From the NCBI RefSeq assembly GCF_001447155.2, contig NZ_CP014754.1, forward strand, positions 124,001 through 188,000: DNA of 64,000 bases, in the 5' to 3' direction. Position numbers and translations under genes: made by a program. Numbering within the stretch: position 1 is the stretch's first letter; every line of letters begins with the position of its first letter. Under the pieces are notes generated by a model, which saw only the letters and a list, made by a program, of their open reading frames with translations, made no database searches and was not told the DNA's origin. Source of the stretch: Marinobacter sp. LQ44 (GTDB lineage Bacteria > Pseudomonadota > Gammaproteobacteria > Pseudomonadales > Oleiphilaceae). Positions 51,272-60,262 of the stretch are shown here, in pieces.

Positions 51272-53020
51272 TTATGGGCTGTTTCTTATGTCCACGTAGA
51301 GTACCAGACTTTGGCCGGGTTGCAGATAACGGTTGGTATTAAGATCGTTCCATGATGCGATATCCCGCACATTCACCGAGAAGCGGCTTGCAATGGCAGA
51401 CAGCGAGTCACCCTGGCGCACGCGATATCCCACCTTGCGAACCATGGCGCTGTCCCGCTGGCTACTGGCAACATTCTTGGTGGGTTGTGCGGTTTTAGAC
51501 CAGATCACCAGTTGTTTGCCTGGGATCAGCGGGTCACCCGGCGCCATACCGTTCCAGGCCGCCACTTCCCGTACCGAAACCCGATGTTCCCGGGCGATGT
51601 CCCAGAAGGTATCGCCACGGCGGACCGTGTAGTTAACCTTGTTGCCATCCCGTTGCCGCTCCTGTGTGCGTTGAAGCCGCTGGTTCTGGCTCAAGGCGTA
51701 GGTTTCCGAACCCTTGGTGGCCGAGGGGATCAGTAGCTGCTGGCCGATGCGGATGAGATCGCTGTTCAGCTTGTTAACCTGCTGGATGACGGACGGTGTT
51801 GTCGAAAACTTCCGGGCAATGGTGTTCAGGCTATCGCCTTTCTGCACCCGGTAGTTTTGCCAGGACACCCGCTGTTCGTTTGGGAACCCGGCAAGTGCGG
51901 TCCGGAAGCCGTCGGCTTTCTCAACCGGAACCAGCAACCGATGAGGCCCATCCGGGTTGGTGGCCCAGCGATTGTAAGAGGGGTTCAGCAGATAGATTTC
52001 GTTGATTTCGATACCGGCAAGCTCGGCCGCCTGGGCGAGGTCGAGCTGAGAGCCGGTGTCGACGACCTCGAAAAATGGCTCGTTCTTCAGGGGCGGCAGT
52101 TCAATGCCATAGGCTTGAGGGTCGTCAAAGATCTTCGCCAGCGCGATCAGTTTGGGTACGTAGTGCCGGGTCTCGGTGGGCAGGCTGAGCGACCAGTAGT
52201 CGGTGGACTTACCGGCGTTGCGGTTACGGCGAATGGCGCTGGATACTGTGCCGCCACCTGCGTTGTAGGCAGCCAGGGCCAGGGTGTAGTCGCCATCAAA
52301 CCGGTTGGCGAGGCGGTCAAGGTAGGTAAGGGCTGCATCGGTTGCCGCAATCACGTCCCGGCGGTCATCGTGCCACCAGCTTTGAGTCAACCCGAAATAC
52401 TTGCCGGTTGACGGGATGAATTGCCACAAGCCCGCAGCCCGCCCGTGTGAATAGGCGAAGGGGTCAAAGGCACTTTCAACAATGGGTAGCAGTGCAAGTT
52501 CGTTGGGTAGACCCCGCTTTTCGGTTTCTTCAAGAATGTGGAAGAGGTATCGGGAGCCACGTTCAACCACCCGGTCAATGTAGCGGGGGTGGCGGGCATA
52601 CCAGTCCAGCTGTGCCTGAACCCGGGCGTTGTCAACGGAATGGTCCATCTGGAATCCGGCTCGAAGCCGGTCCCATAAATCGGATTCCGAAGTGGCAACG
52701 TCCTGGCTGTTACGGGGGTTATCCAGTTTCTCCCGCGCTTCCCTGGCTTGCTTGCGCAGTTCGGGGGCGATGGCGTTGTCCAGCGGTGCGTCGCTGGCCT
52801 GATCACCGTTTCCGGACGCAACCGATTTCTTAAGGCCCTCGTCGCCCTGCGCAACCATGACTTCGTCAGAATCCAGGGGGTTGCTGTCTGCGGTGTTATT
52901 GTCTTCACCAAACCAGGCTGACGGTGTGTGCCAGTTTTCAAGAACCTGACTGGTGCTGCAGCCTGAGAGGAGGGTGCTGGCAATCAGCACATAAGACAAT
53001 CGTTTCACCGACATAAACAC
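51272..53020 (-). CDS. mltD: Membrane-bound lytic murein transglycosylase D
   Basis: 582 residues. A lipoprotein signal ends in LLSG-Cys21. The SLT domain (about 150-330) has the catalytic Glu182 in LPIVESAFDPFAYS, then GLWQFIPSTGKYFGL and LALAAYNAGGG. Three LysM repeats follow (about residues 383-428, 449-497 and 515-578; YRVQKGDSLNTIARKFS, YTVRRGDTFWDIAREHR, YRVRQGDSLSAIASRFS). It cuts glycan strands to 1,6-anhydro-muropeptides. Start at 53020 or six bases on (MSVKRL). E. coli MltD has two LysM. Confidence 0.95.
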   Translation of the reverse strand: MFMSVKRLSYVLIASTLLSGCSTSQVLENWHTPSAWFGEDNNTADSNPLDSDEVMVAQGDEGLKKSVASGNGDQASDAPLDNAIAPELRKQAREAREKLDNPRNSQDVATSESDLWDRLRAGFQMDHSVDNARVQAQLDWYARHPRYIDRVVERGSRYLFHILEETEKRGLPNELALLPIVESAFDPFAYSHGRAAGLWQFIPSTGKYFGLTQSWWHDDRRDVIAATDAALTYLDRLANRFDGDYTLALAAYNAGGGTVSSAIRRNRNAGKSTDYWSLSLPTETRHYVPKLIALAKIFDDPQAYGIELPPLKNEPFFEVVDTGSQLDLAQAAELAGIEINEIYLLNPSYNRWATNPDGPHRLLVPVEKADGFRTALAGFPNEQRVSWQNYRVQKGDSLNTIARKFSTTPSVIQQVNKLNSDLIRIGQQLLIPSATKGSETYALSQNQRLQRTQERQRDGNKVNYTVRRGDTFWDIAREHRVSVREVAAWNGMAPGDPLIPGKQLVIWSKTAQPTKNVASSQRDSAMVRKVGYRVRQGDSLSAIASRFSVNVRDIASWNDLNTNRYLQPGQSLVLYVDIRNSP

Positions 53021-53177
53021 AGCTTCCGGGTATTGGCCGGGTATGGACAGAAACCCGGCACATTAATGAGTTACGGTAACAAACAGGCTTGGATTCTATG
53101 GGAGCCCTTTTCCGGGGGTCAATACAGCTGATGTTACGGCTGTGAGAAGAAATGTTAAGAACTCAACCATTAACGGC

Positions 53178-53972
53178 TTAGAAATGGTCCTTGCCGTGTC
53201 GAATGGCCGCGAACACCGAATCCGCTGAATCGCATGGCAGACCCTGCCTTGCAGCATATTGACGGGCACTTTCGATCACTTCCGGCTGGTCCCAGCGCAT
53301 AAACGGGTTGAGGGTTTTTTCTGTGCCAATACTGGAGGGTACGGTTGGCTCGCCACGGTCTCTCATGGCCTGACAGTCCTGCTCAAACTGCTCGAGGGCC
53401 TTGTCGTCTGGCAACCAGCTGCGGGCAAACCGGAGATTGGCCAGGGTGTATTCGTGGGCACAGTAAACCCCGGTCTGATCGGGCAGGGCGCGCAACGACT
53501 CCAGGGACTGTCGCATCTGCTCGGGTTTGCCCTCGAACAGCCTCCCGCAGCCGCAAACGAACAACGTGTCGCCGCAGAACAGCACAGGGCGATCATCAAT
53601 CTCAGTTTCCGAGTAGTAGGCAACATGGTCGAGAGTGTGGCCCGGTACCGCCATGACGTTGAAGGTCAGGCCTTGCCAGACCACTTCGTCACCGGGATGG
53701 ATCGGGTTGGTGGTGCCCTTGAAGGGGGAATCCTCCGGACCCGTTATGCGTACATTCGGAAAGGTCTTTGCCAGGCCGGCGATGCCGCCCGTGTGGTCGG
53801 GGTGGTGGTGGGTGACCAGTATGGTATCCAGAACCAGCTGCTGACTTTCCAGGTAGTCTTCCACCGGCTGGGCCTGCCCCGGGTCTACCACCAGCGCTTT
53901 GCCGGATGACCGGTCGCAGAGGCACCAGATATAGTTATCGGAAAACGCAGGAATGGCCTGGATATCGAACAT
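53178..53972 (-). CDS. gloB: Hydroxyacylglutathione hydrolase (glyoxalase II)
   Basis: 264 residues. It hydrolyses S-lactoylglutathione, completing methylglyoxal detoxification. Metal site [15 protein letters not shown], then [33 protein letters not shown] and [14 protein letters not shown]. The start [17 protein letters not shown] at 53972 matches the family; an ATG twelve bases further upstream is possible. It is divergent from the methyltransferase gene. Confidence 0.96.
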   Translation of the reverse strand: MFDIQAIPAFSDNYIWCLCDRSSGKALVVDPGQAQPVEDYLESQQLVLDTILVTHHHPDHTGGIAGLAKTFPNVRITGPEDSPFKGTTNPIHPGDEVVWQGLTFNVMAVPGHTLDHVAYYSETEIDDRPVLFCGDTLFVCGCGRLFEGKPEQMRQSLESLRALPDQTGVYCAHEYTLANLRFARSWLPDDKALEQFEQDCQAMRDRGEPTVPSSIGTEKTLNPFMRWDQPEVIESARQYAARQGLPCDSADSVFAAIRHGKDHF

Positions 53973-54084
53973 GCATGACCCCATGTGCTCTTTGGATGTG
54001 GCTGTTATGATAGTCCAACGTCGTTTCTATCCCAAGGGTCGTTCGTGAGCCGGGAACAAAAGGCGGTGCAGGGGGATCCGGTTA

Positions 54085-54888
54085 ATGCAGAGATTCAGAT
54101 TGGGCGCCTCAGGGGCGGTGGACTACTCACAAAGGCATGAGAGTTTCGAACGCTGGTTCCAGACTCCGCTTGGCAGATCGTTGCTGGCCAGCCAGCGCCG
54201 GGTACTTGATCATGCATTCGAAGACCTGGCCGGGGCCCGGCAACTGCAGGTGGGGCTAAGCCACAGGCTGCCGCTTGCCAGTGGCGCTGATTTCGTACAG
54301 AAAATCATAACCACGCCTGGCTGGCACCCGCAGATGCCGGATGGAGTAGCGGTTTGTGATGCTGACGAACTGCCGTTTCCTGGGGGCTCCATGGACCTGG
54401 TGATACTGCACCACACAGCGGATTTCTCCCCGGATCCCCACGAGGTATTGCGGGAATCGGCCCGGGTGCTGAGGGGCGAGGGACGTATTGCGCTGATTGG
54501 ATTCAATCCAATGAGCCTTTGGGGTGTCAGGCGTCTGCTTTCAAGGCACCATCAAGGGCCCTGGGGAGGACGCTTCCTGATGCGATCACGGATGGAGGAT
54601 TGGCTCCGGTTGCTCGGCTTTGAACTTGAGAGTTCCTGCACTCATTTTTGCACCCTGCCGGTTCAGAGAAAGGAAGGCTATTCCACCAGGAATCACCGTA
54701 CCCTGAATGAGAACGGGCATTTCCTGCCGGTAGGTGCATATTACTGTATCCTTGCCCGCAAGCGTGTGTACGCCCCCATCCGCAGGCGGGCGCCCTGGCG
54801 CAAGAGCAAAGTGATCTCGATGCCCGGCACGGTGGGTGCCTCGCGGGGGTGTTCAAGCCAGAGCGCTGGCGCGACAGAGAATCAATGA
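54085..54888 (+). CDS. Class I SAM-dependent methyltransferase
   Basis: 267 residues. Methyltransf_11-like: CDADELPFPGGSMDLVILHH holds the usual acidic SAM contact and motif after it, with LRESARVLRGEGRIALIGFN following. The classical glycine loop is not obvious, and the N-terminal part (WFQTPLGRSLLASQRRVL) is like that of the conserved gene found between gloB and rnhA in Pseudomonas. The substrate is unknown. The C-terminal 30 residues are basic and serine-rich. Confidence 0.85.
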   Translation: MQRFRLGASGAVDYSQRHESFERWFQTPLGRSLLASQRRVLDHAFEDLAGARQLQVGLSHRLPLASGADFVQKIITTPGWHPQMPDGVAVCDADELPFPGGSMDLVILHHTADFSPDPHEVLRESARVLRGEGRIALIGFNPMSLWGVRRLLSRHHQGPWGGRFLMRSRMEDWLRLLGFELESSCTHFCTLPVQRKEGYSTRNHRTLNENGHFLPVGAYYCILARKRVYAPIRRRAPWRKSKVISMPGTVGASRGCSSQSAGATENQ

Positions 54889-54904
54889 ATAATTGGGAGA
54901 GTAA

Positions 54905-55348
54905 ATGGCTGGCAAGGTGGTGATGTACACCGATGGTGCCTGTAAAGGCAATCCTGGTCCCGGTGGGTGGGGTGTGGTTTTGCGATACGGAGATGCCTGC
55001 AAGACCCTGCATGGTGGTGAGCGCCAGACCACGAACAACCGTATGGAGCTTATGGCCGCTATTCGCGGTTTGAGGGCCCTGAACCGTGCATGTGAGGTTG
55101 AGCTGTATACAGACTCCCAGTATGTCCGTAAGGGCATCACGGAATGGATGGCAGGCTGGAAGCGAAACGGCTGGAAGAATTCGGCGAAGAAACCGGTGAA
55201 GAATGCCGACTTATGGCAAGAGTTGGACGCCGAAACGGCACGACACAAGGTGAACTGGCACTGGGTCAAGGGCCATTCCGGTAACCCCGACAACGAGCTT
55301 GCGGATGAACTGGCCAACCGTGGCGTTGACGAACTGACCAGCGCCTGA
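54905..55348 (+). CDS. rnhA: Ribonuclease HI
   Basis: 147 residues. It cuts RNA in RNA-DNA hybrids. The catalytic residues Asp10, Glu48, Asp70, His124 and Asp134 all fall at the E. coli positions ([49 protein letters not shown]). Usual pairing with dnaQ, 46 bases downstream. Confidence 0.98.
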   Translation: MAGKVVMYTDGACKGNPGPGGWGVVLRYGDACKTLHGGERQTTNNRMELMAAIRGLRALNRACEVELYTDSQYVRKGITEWMAGWKRNGWKNSAKKPVKNADLWQELDAETARHKVNWHWVKGHSGNPDNELADELANRGVDELTSA

Positions 55349-55394
55349 CGCGGCCTGTGGCGCGGGCGACGACGGAAACAGAGAGCACAGAGAC

Positions 55395-56105
55395 ATGAGA
55401 CAGATCGTACTGGATACTGAAACCACGGGTATCGACCCGAACGACGGACACCGCATTATCGAGATTGGCTGCGTTGAAGTTATTGAGCGTGAGCTGACGG
55501 GCCGCAATTACCACGTCTACATCAATCCAGAACGGGAAGTCGAGGCCGAAGCTATCACCGTTCACGGCATCACCAACGAGTTCCTGGCCGACAAGCCCAG
55601 GTTTGCTGAAATCGCCGACGAATTTTTCGAGTTTATCAAGGGTGCGGAGCTGGTTATCCATAACGCGGCTTTTGACGTTGGCTTCATGGATGCTGAGTTT
55701 GCGCGCCTCAAGCCGGTCCGGAAAACCGCTGACCACTGCGGCATCGTCGACTCGCTGGCCATCGCCCGGGCCAAGCATCCGGGTCAGAAGAACAACCTGG
55801 ATGCCCTGTGCAAACGCTACGGGGTAGATAACAGTAACCGGGAACTGCACGGCGCGTTGCTGGATGCGGAGATTCTGGCGGACGTTTATCTGTTGATGAC
55901 CGGCGGGCAAACAGCGTTATCCCTGGATGCCGGGGCTGGCGATGATGGATCTGCCGGTGGCATCCGCCGCCTGACTGGCAGCCGACCGGCTTTGACGGTG
56001 ATCCGTGCTGATGACGCCGAGGCCTCGGCCCATGAAGAATTTCTGGCGATGATGGAGAAGCAGGCCGGCCACACCGTCTGGAGCAAATTACAGCAATCGG
56101 AATGA
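55395..56105 (+). CDS. dnaQ: DNA polymerase III epsilon subunit (proofreading exonuclease)
   Basis: 236 residues. DEDDh 3'-5' exonuclease: VLDTETTGIDP (Exo I), VIHNAAFDVGFMDAEF (Exo II) and HGALLDAEILADVYLLMTGG (Exo III). A glycine-rich linker and a C-terminal segment for binding the alpha subunit follow from about residue 185. Confidence 0.97.
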   Translation: MRQIVLDTETTGIDPNDGHRIIEIGCVEVIERELTGRNYHVYINPEREVEAEAITVHGITNEFLADKPRFAEIADEFFEFIKGAELVIHNAAFDVGFMDAEFARLKPVRKTADHCGIVDSLAIARAKHPGQKNNLDALCKRYGVDNSNRELHGALLDAEILADVYLLMTGGQTALSLDAGAGDDGSAGGIRRLTGSRPALTVIRADDAEASAHEEFLAMMEKQAGHTVWSKLQQSE

Positions 56106-56146
56106 GAACCACGTCAGGGTGTACCATTTGTTACATTCCGCCTTTC

Positions 56147-56174
56147 TTGAGGTACTTGAGTTTTATGTTATAAG
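56147..56174 (+). promoter_or_regulatory. Candidate sigma-70 promoter for fimL
   Basis: TTGAGG (56147-56152) and TATAAG (56169-56174) with a 16-base spacer in the AT-rich part of the 211-base dnaQ-fimL gap. A long leader of about 135 bases with GC-rich dyads (GCCGGC at 56215 and 56244 regions) would follow. Confidence 0.45.
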
Positions 56175-56316
56175 TAATGATAAGTTCGCCAGTTTTCTGC
56201 GAGCTGAATGTTGGCCGGCAGGGTGCATGGCCCAATAACAAACGCCGGCCCCCATGTCCCCGGCATTAGTTCACGAACAGGATGCGGTAGTCTCCGCAAA
56301 GTAACAGGAAGCGTTT

Positions 56317-58023
56317 ATGGTTCAATCGTCTCTGGCGACGAAATCGCAGTCGTTTGATTTGGTCAAAAGCGAAATCGAACAGACCATCAAACAGGCAGAA
56401 TCCAGCCTTGAGCGCTTTCAGGAAAATCGTGAGAGTGGGGAAGACCTGCAGAACTGTGTTGATTATCTCAATCAGTTGCGGGGCATCTTCATTCTGGTGG
56501 AATTGCGTGGTGGAACCCTGCTGTGTCAGGAGGCAGTAAACCTGGCCAACGATGTGCCCGTTGGCGCCAATGACGACAAGAACATTCTGCTGACGACCCT
56601 CAACAGCGCCCTGTTTATCTTGCGTCGCTACGTTGAATATTACCACCAGCAACGGGAAGATCATCCGGAACTGCTGCTGCCGGTGATCAATGATCTGCGC
56701 GAGGCGCGGCGCGAGAAACCCTATCCCGAATCCTGTTTCTTTGATGTGGATGTGAAAGAGCGTCCGGATTTCTGCTCCGGGCTCTCGCTTCAGCCGCTTG
56801 AAGGCGGCGATGCCGAATACGAAATTCTCGCCAGGCGTATGCGCCTGACCCTACAGGTCGCTCTGCTTGGCATTCTTCGTGAGCGTAATGAGGTAGTCAG
56901 CAAAAAGCTGGTGGCCAGAGCTTCCCGTGGCTTTGCCAGGCTTTGTCGGGGCGCGCCAATGGGACAGATGTGGTGTTTGCTGTCTGTGGTTGCAGACACC
57001 ATGCTGGACCGGGCCATGGGCTTCAATAAAGCCCGCAAACGTCTGCTTATGCGAATAGAGAAGTATGCCCGCGAAGTGGTGTACGTTGGCAAAGTGGCCA
57101 CCACCAAAGATGCCCCTGACTCGGTCATCAAAGACCTTGTCTACCTTTTGTACCGCAGCGGGTCCGCTAATCCCGAGGTGGCGAGCGTTCTTTCCGCCTA
57201 CCGGCTGGCGCCCTCTGAGTTTCCCGATGCTATCCTTGAAGCCCACTCGCGCCGGCTGTACGGCCCGGGTTCGGATGTACTGAAATCCTTGTCGGAAGCG
57301 CTGCAGGAAGAGCTCAACCAACTGAAGGATAAGCTGGATATCATCGAACGGGGTATTGAGCCGGACCTGGCCGAGCTGGCGTCCATCGCTGACGCCCTCG
57401 AGCGCCTGGCGAACACCCTGGTGATGCTCGATCTCAATCGCCTGGCCGGTATTGCCCGTGAGGAAGCGACGAAACTCCGTCAGTGGGAGGAGGAGAAGCG
57501 CCTGCCGGCAGAGGAAGAACTCTATCGCCTGGCCGATTCGGTGCTGGGGGTGGAGGATGCCGTCATGCAGATCGTCATTCGAGGTATTACCTCGGAGACC
57601 GATGCGTTGGCAGGCAGTGAGCGCAAGCGGGATGAGTCGGTCTACCTGCAGGAAGCCATTTGGGTGGTAGCAGACGAGGCGCGTAGCGCCCTGACCCTGG
57701 CCAAGCGGGCCATTACCGCGTTTATCGAATCCGACTACGACAAGTTGCACCTGGCCAACTTGCCGGGCACTCTGCGCAGTATCTGGGGTGGTTTGCAGAT
57801 GGTGAACGACCCCCATGCTGCCAGTGTCATTGCGCGCGTGGCGGCATCCATTCAGGTGCAGTTGCTGGATGCCAGGGAACCGCCGGCACCTCAGGTACTG
57901 GAGGCGCTGGCGGACGCGCTTACGTCGCTGGAGTACTACATTGAAAGCATTGGCCGCCGCGAAGAGAGCAACAGCGACCTGCTGAAGCTGGCGGAATCGT
58001 CGTTGGGTGACGTCGGGCTGTAA
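56317..58023 (+). CDS. fimL: FimL, degenerate ChpA-like Hpt protein of twitching control
   Basis: 568 residues, close to the P. aeruginosa FimL length. All-helical, cytoplasmic, with two Hpt-like parts as in the N-terminus of ChpA. In the C-terminal one, the place where ChpA-type domains have HTLKG reads ANLPGTLRSIWGGLQ (residues about 480-494), so no phosphorylatable His is present there. In P. aeruginosa FimL raises cAMP through FimV and CyaB and promotes type IV pilus activity. The position after rnhA-dnaQ agrees with that genome. fimV and pilZ are in the same window. Confidence 0.9.
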   Translation: MVQSSLATKSQSFDLVKSEIEQTIKQAESSLERFQENRESGEDLQNCVDYLNQLRGIFILVELRGGTLLCQEAVNLANDVPVGANDDKNILLTTLNSALFILRRYVEYYHQQREDHPELLLPVINDLREARREKPYPESCFFDVDVKERPDFCSGLSLQPLEGGDAEYEILARRMRLTLQVALLGILRERNEVVSKKLVARASRGFARLCRGAPMGQMWCLLSVVADTMLDRAMGFNKARKRLLMRIEKYAREVVYVGKVATTKDAPDSVIKDLVYLLYRSGSANPEVASVLSAYRLAPSEFPDAILEAHSRRLYGPGSDVLKSLSEALQEELNQLKDKLDIIERGIEPDLAELASIADALERLANTLVMLDLNRLAGIAREEATKLRQWEEEKRLPAEEELYRLADSVLGVEDAVMQIVIRGITSETDALAGSERKRDESVYLQEAIWVVADEARSALTLAKRAITAFIESDYDKLHLANLPGTLRSIWGGLQMVNDPHAASVIARVAASIQVQLLDAREPPAPQVLEALADALTSLEYYIESIGRREESNSDLLKLAESSLGDVGL

Positions 58024-58048
58024 TAACGGCTTCGGTGTCATTGTAGCG

Positions 58049-58085
58049 ACCAAAAAAACCTGCGACTTGCGCAGGTTTTTTTGGT
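58049..58085. terminator. Bidirectional terminator between fimL and the SCP2 gene
   Basis: Perfect 16-base arms (58049-58064 and 58070-58085; ACCAAAAAAACCTGCG and its complement) with a 5-base loop. A-runs and T-runs within the stem make it work in both directions. Confidence 0.92.
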
Positions 58086-58099
58086 CTGTTAAGCGGGGC

Positions 58100-58414
58100 T
58101 TAGCCCATGTTGAACAGTTCACCCAGCTTGGTTGCCAGCATCATGTCGCCTTCGGCGCGCAGCTGACCAGCCATGAATGCCTGCATGCCGTCGGTCTCGC
58201 CGGAAACGATACCCTGCAGGGTGTCGGAGTTCATGATCAGGGTAACGGAAGGATCGTCGTTCGCGCCTTCGTGCAGCTTGCAAGTGCCGTCGTTGATCAC
58301 CAGGTGGTAGGTTTTGTCATCTTCGATGTCGAACTGGAACACCAGATCCAGGCCTTGTGCCGCGTCTGCGTTGAAATTCTGTTCGAGTTTTTCAAATACC
58401 TGAGCTACAGACAT
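58100..58414 (-). CDS. SCP2 sterol-binding domain protein
   Basis: 104 residues, a lone SCP2 domain: SVAQVFEKLEQNFNADAAQG at the N-terminus, then DGTCKLHEGANDDPSVTLIM and MQAFMAGQLRAEGDMMLATK. Such domains bind acyl chains, sterols or other hydrophobic ligands; in bacteria the ligand is usually unknown. The start at 58414 has AAAAGGG just upstream; a longer in-frame reading to 58513 adds non-family sequence and is rejected. Confidence 0.9.
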   Translation of the reverse strand: MSVAQVFEKLEQNFNADAAQGLDLVFQFDIEDDKTYHLVINDGTCKLHEGANDDPSVTLIMNSDTLQGIVSGETDGMQAFMAGQLRAEGDMMLATKLGELFNMG

Positions 58415-58643
58415 TGTTTTACCCTTTTGAGTGGTTGTCTTGTCATGGTGACGGCTTGGATTCCCTGGCCTCAGAAGCCTGTGTGATAGCCCGGGTAGCG
58501 CCGACCTCGCCATCCGACTTTATGGTTAGAACACGGTTGTGTCAAGCTTGATCGAACGCTTGTTTTAATTTTCTTTTGGACTTATCACGCCCCCTGTGAG
58601 GGGTTACACTCATGGCTTTGCAACGACGTCTGGAGACTGCATT

Positions 58644-59705
58644 TTGGAATTTCTGACCGAATACGGACTTTTCCTCGCTAAAGTGGTGACCTTCGTGGTG
58701 GCCGCCATCATTCTGGCCTCGGTAATATTCTCCGCCACCCAGCGGGACCGGAGTGATCATGAAGCAGAGGGTGAGCTCAAAATTCGCAAACTGAACGACC
58801 AGTACCGGAAACTGAAAGAATCCATCCAGTCCCGGTTGATGTCAGACGCCGAACACAAGGCCTGGCAGAAACAAAAGAAAAAAGAAGAGAAAGCCGAAAA
58901 AAAATCGGCCAAACAGGATAAAACCGCTGAGGATGAAAAGGCCTCCAAACCACGCATCTATGTCATCGACTTCGATGGCGACATCAAGGCCAGCGATACC
59001 GACACGCTCAGGCGGTCGGTATCTGCGGTGCTCAGTGTAGCCAACCCGGAGACAGACGAGGTGGTTGTACGCCTGGAAAGCGGTGGAGGCCTCGTGCACG
59101 CCTATGGTCTGGCAGCCGCACAGCTTGACCGGATTCGCAGTAAAGGGGTTCCCCTGACGGCCTGCGTAGACAAGGTGGCGGCCAGCGGTGGTTACATGAT
59201 GGCCTGCGTTGCCGACAAGATCATTGCATCCCCTTTTGCAGTTCTGGGTTCGATTGGTGTGGTCGCCCAGCTACCGAACTTCCATCGTTTCCTGCAGAAG
59301 AACGATGTGGATTTTGAAGTCCTGACCGCCGGTGAGCACAAGCGTACGCTGACCGTGTTCGGAGAGAACACCGAAAAGGGCCGGCAGAAATTTCTTGCGG
59401 ACCTTGAAGATACCCACGGCCTGTTCAAGGAATACGTCAGTGAGCGGCGCCCTGCGCTGGATATCCAGGCGGTGGCCAATGGCGACATCTGGTTCGGCAA
59501 GCGTGCCCTTGAGGTCAAGCTCATTGACGATATCAAGACGTCGGATGAATACCTGATAGAGGCCTGCGATCGGGGTGACGTGGTCTCGGTGTCATTCCAG
59601 CGTAAGAGAACCCTGCCGGAACGGCTTGGCCTGGCCACCAGTGCGGCGCTTGAACATACCGTTTGGCGGGTACTCAGTGCTTTCCGTAATCAGAAGATTC
59701 AGTAG
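58644..59705 (+). CDS. sohB: Inner-membrane protease SohB (S49 family)
   Basis: 353 residues. An N-terminal membrane anchor (residues about 8-32, FLAKVVTFVVAAIILASVIF) is followed by a lysine-rich coiled segment (ending near 110) and the S49 core. That core contains VVVRLESGGGLVHAYGLAAA, VDKVAASGGYMMACVADKII with the catalytic Ser in AASGGY, and SPFAVLGSIGVVAQLPN. The start is TTG at 58644 with GGAG eight bases upstream and no nearby in-frame ATG. An upstream GTG at 58596 would add 16 non-conserved residues. Confidence 0.93.
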   Translation: MEFLTEYGLFLAKVVTFVVAAIILASVIFSATQRDRSDHEAEGELKIRKLNDQYRKLKESIQSRLMSDAEHKAWQKQKKKEEKAEKKSAKQDKTAEDEKASKPRIYVIDFDGDIKASDTDTLRRSVSAVLSVANPETDEVVVRLESGGGLVHAYGLAAAQLDRIRSKGVPLTACVDKVAASGGYMMACVADKIIASPFAVLGSIGVVAQLPNFHRFLQKNDVDFEVLTAGEHKRTLTVFGENTEKGRQKFLADLEDTHGLFKEYVSERRPALDIQAVANGDIWFGKRALEVKLIDDIKTSDEYLIEACDRGDVVSVSFQRKRTLPERLGLATSAALEHTVWRVLSAFRNQKIQ

Positions 59706-59714
59706 GTCAGGGCG

Positions 59715-59743
59715 GGGCGCAGAGAGTTTAAAGCTCTGCGCCC
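59715..59743. terminator. Hairpin between convergent sohB and DUF934 genes
   Basis: A 10-bp perfect stem GGGCGCAGAG/CTCTGCGCCC (59715-59724, 59734-59743) with a nine-base AT-rich loop. No T-run follows, so intrinsic termination is uncertain. Confidence 0.5.
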
Positions 59744-59755
59744 ACCCGTGATTGC

Positions 59756-60262
59756 TCAGGACGCCCTGCGACGGAACAGGGGCTGGTCGGTATCGGTGGC
59801 GGCCTGGTAGGCCTGGCTGAAGAAGTTCAGGCAGCGAGCTGCCTTGTTGATGTCCTTGTCGGCCCGCAGCACGTAGGAATCGAAGCCGCACCGCTTCATG
59901 AACTGCAACTGGTCCAGAAGTACATCTCCGATGGCTCTCAGCTCTCCCTGGTAGCCAAACCTTTCCCGCAGCAGGCGGGCAATACTGTAACCTCGGCCAT
60001 CCACAAAGCGTGGAAAGTTCACCGCAATCAACGGTAATTCCTTAACCTTTTCCCCGAGCATTTCGGGCTCGTCATGGCTGTCGAACCAGACTCCGATATC
60101 ATCCCGACCTGTATAGTGCTCGTAGCCTGCAAGCCACAGATCCGCGGGAATCAGCGCAGGCTGGCCTGCGGCTACATTGAGGGATTCACCCTCGGCAGGG
60201 CGCTCTACGACCACCCAGCTGTCGTTACGGATGCTGCCGTCAGCAGCGATTACATCAGGCAT
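59756..60262 (-). CDS. DUF934 family protein, partner of sulfite reductase
   Basis: 168 residues. PALIPADLWLAGYEHYTGRD, then IAVNFPRFVDGRGYSIARLL and LRAIGDVLLDQLQFMKRCGF are typical of DUF934, a family nearly always encoded beside nitrite/sulfite reductase. It overlaps the cysI stop by eight bases. Its biochemical role is not established, to my knowledge. The start at 60262 is the first that keeps the family N-terminus. Confidence 0.92.
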   Translation of the reverse strand: MPDVIAADGSIRNDSWVVVERPAEGESLNVAAGQPALIPADLWLAGYEHYTGRDDIGVWFDSHDEPEMLGEKVKELPLIAVNFPRFVDGRGYSIARLLRERFGYQGELRAIGDVLLDQLQFMKRCGFDSYVLRADKDINKAARCLNFFSQAYQAATDTDQPLFRRRAS

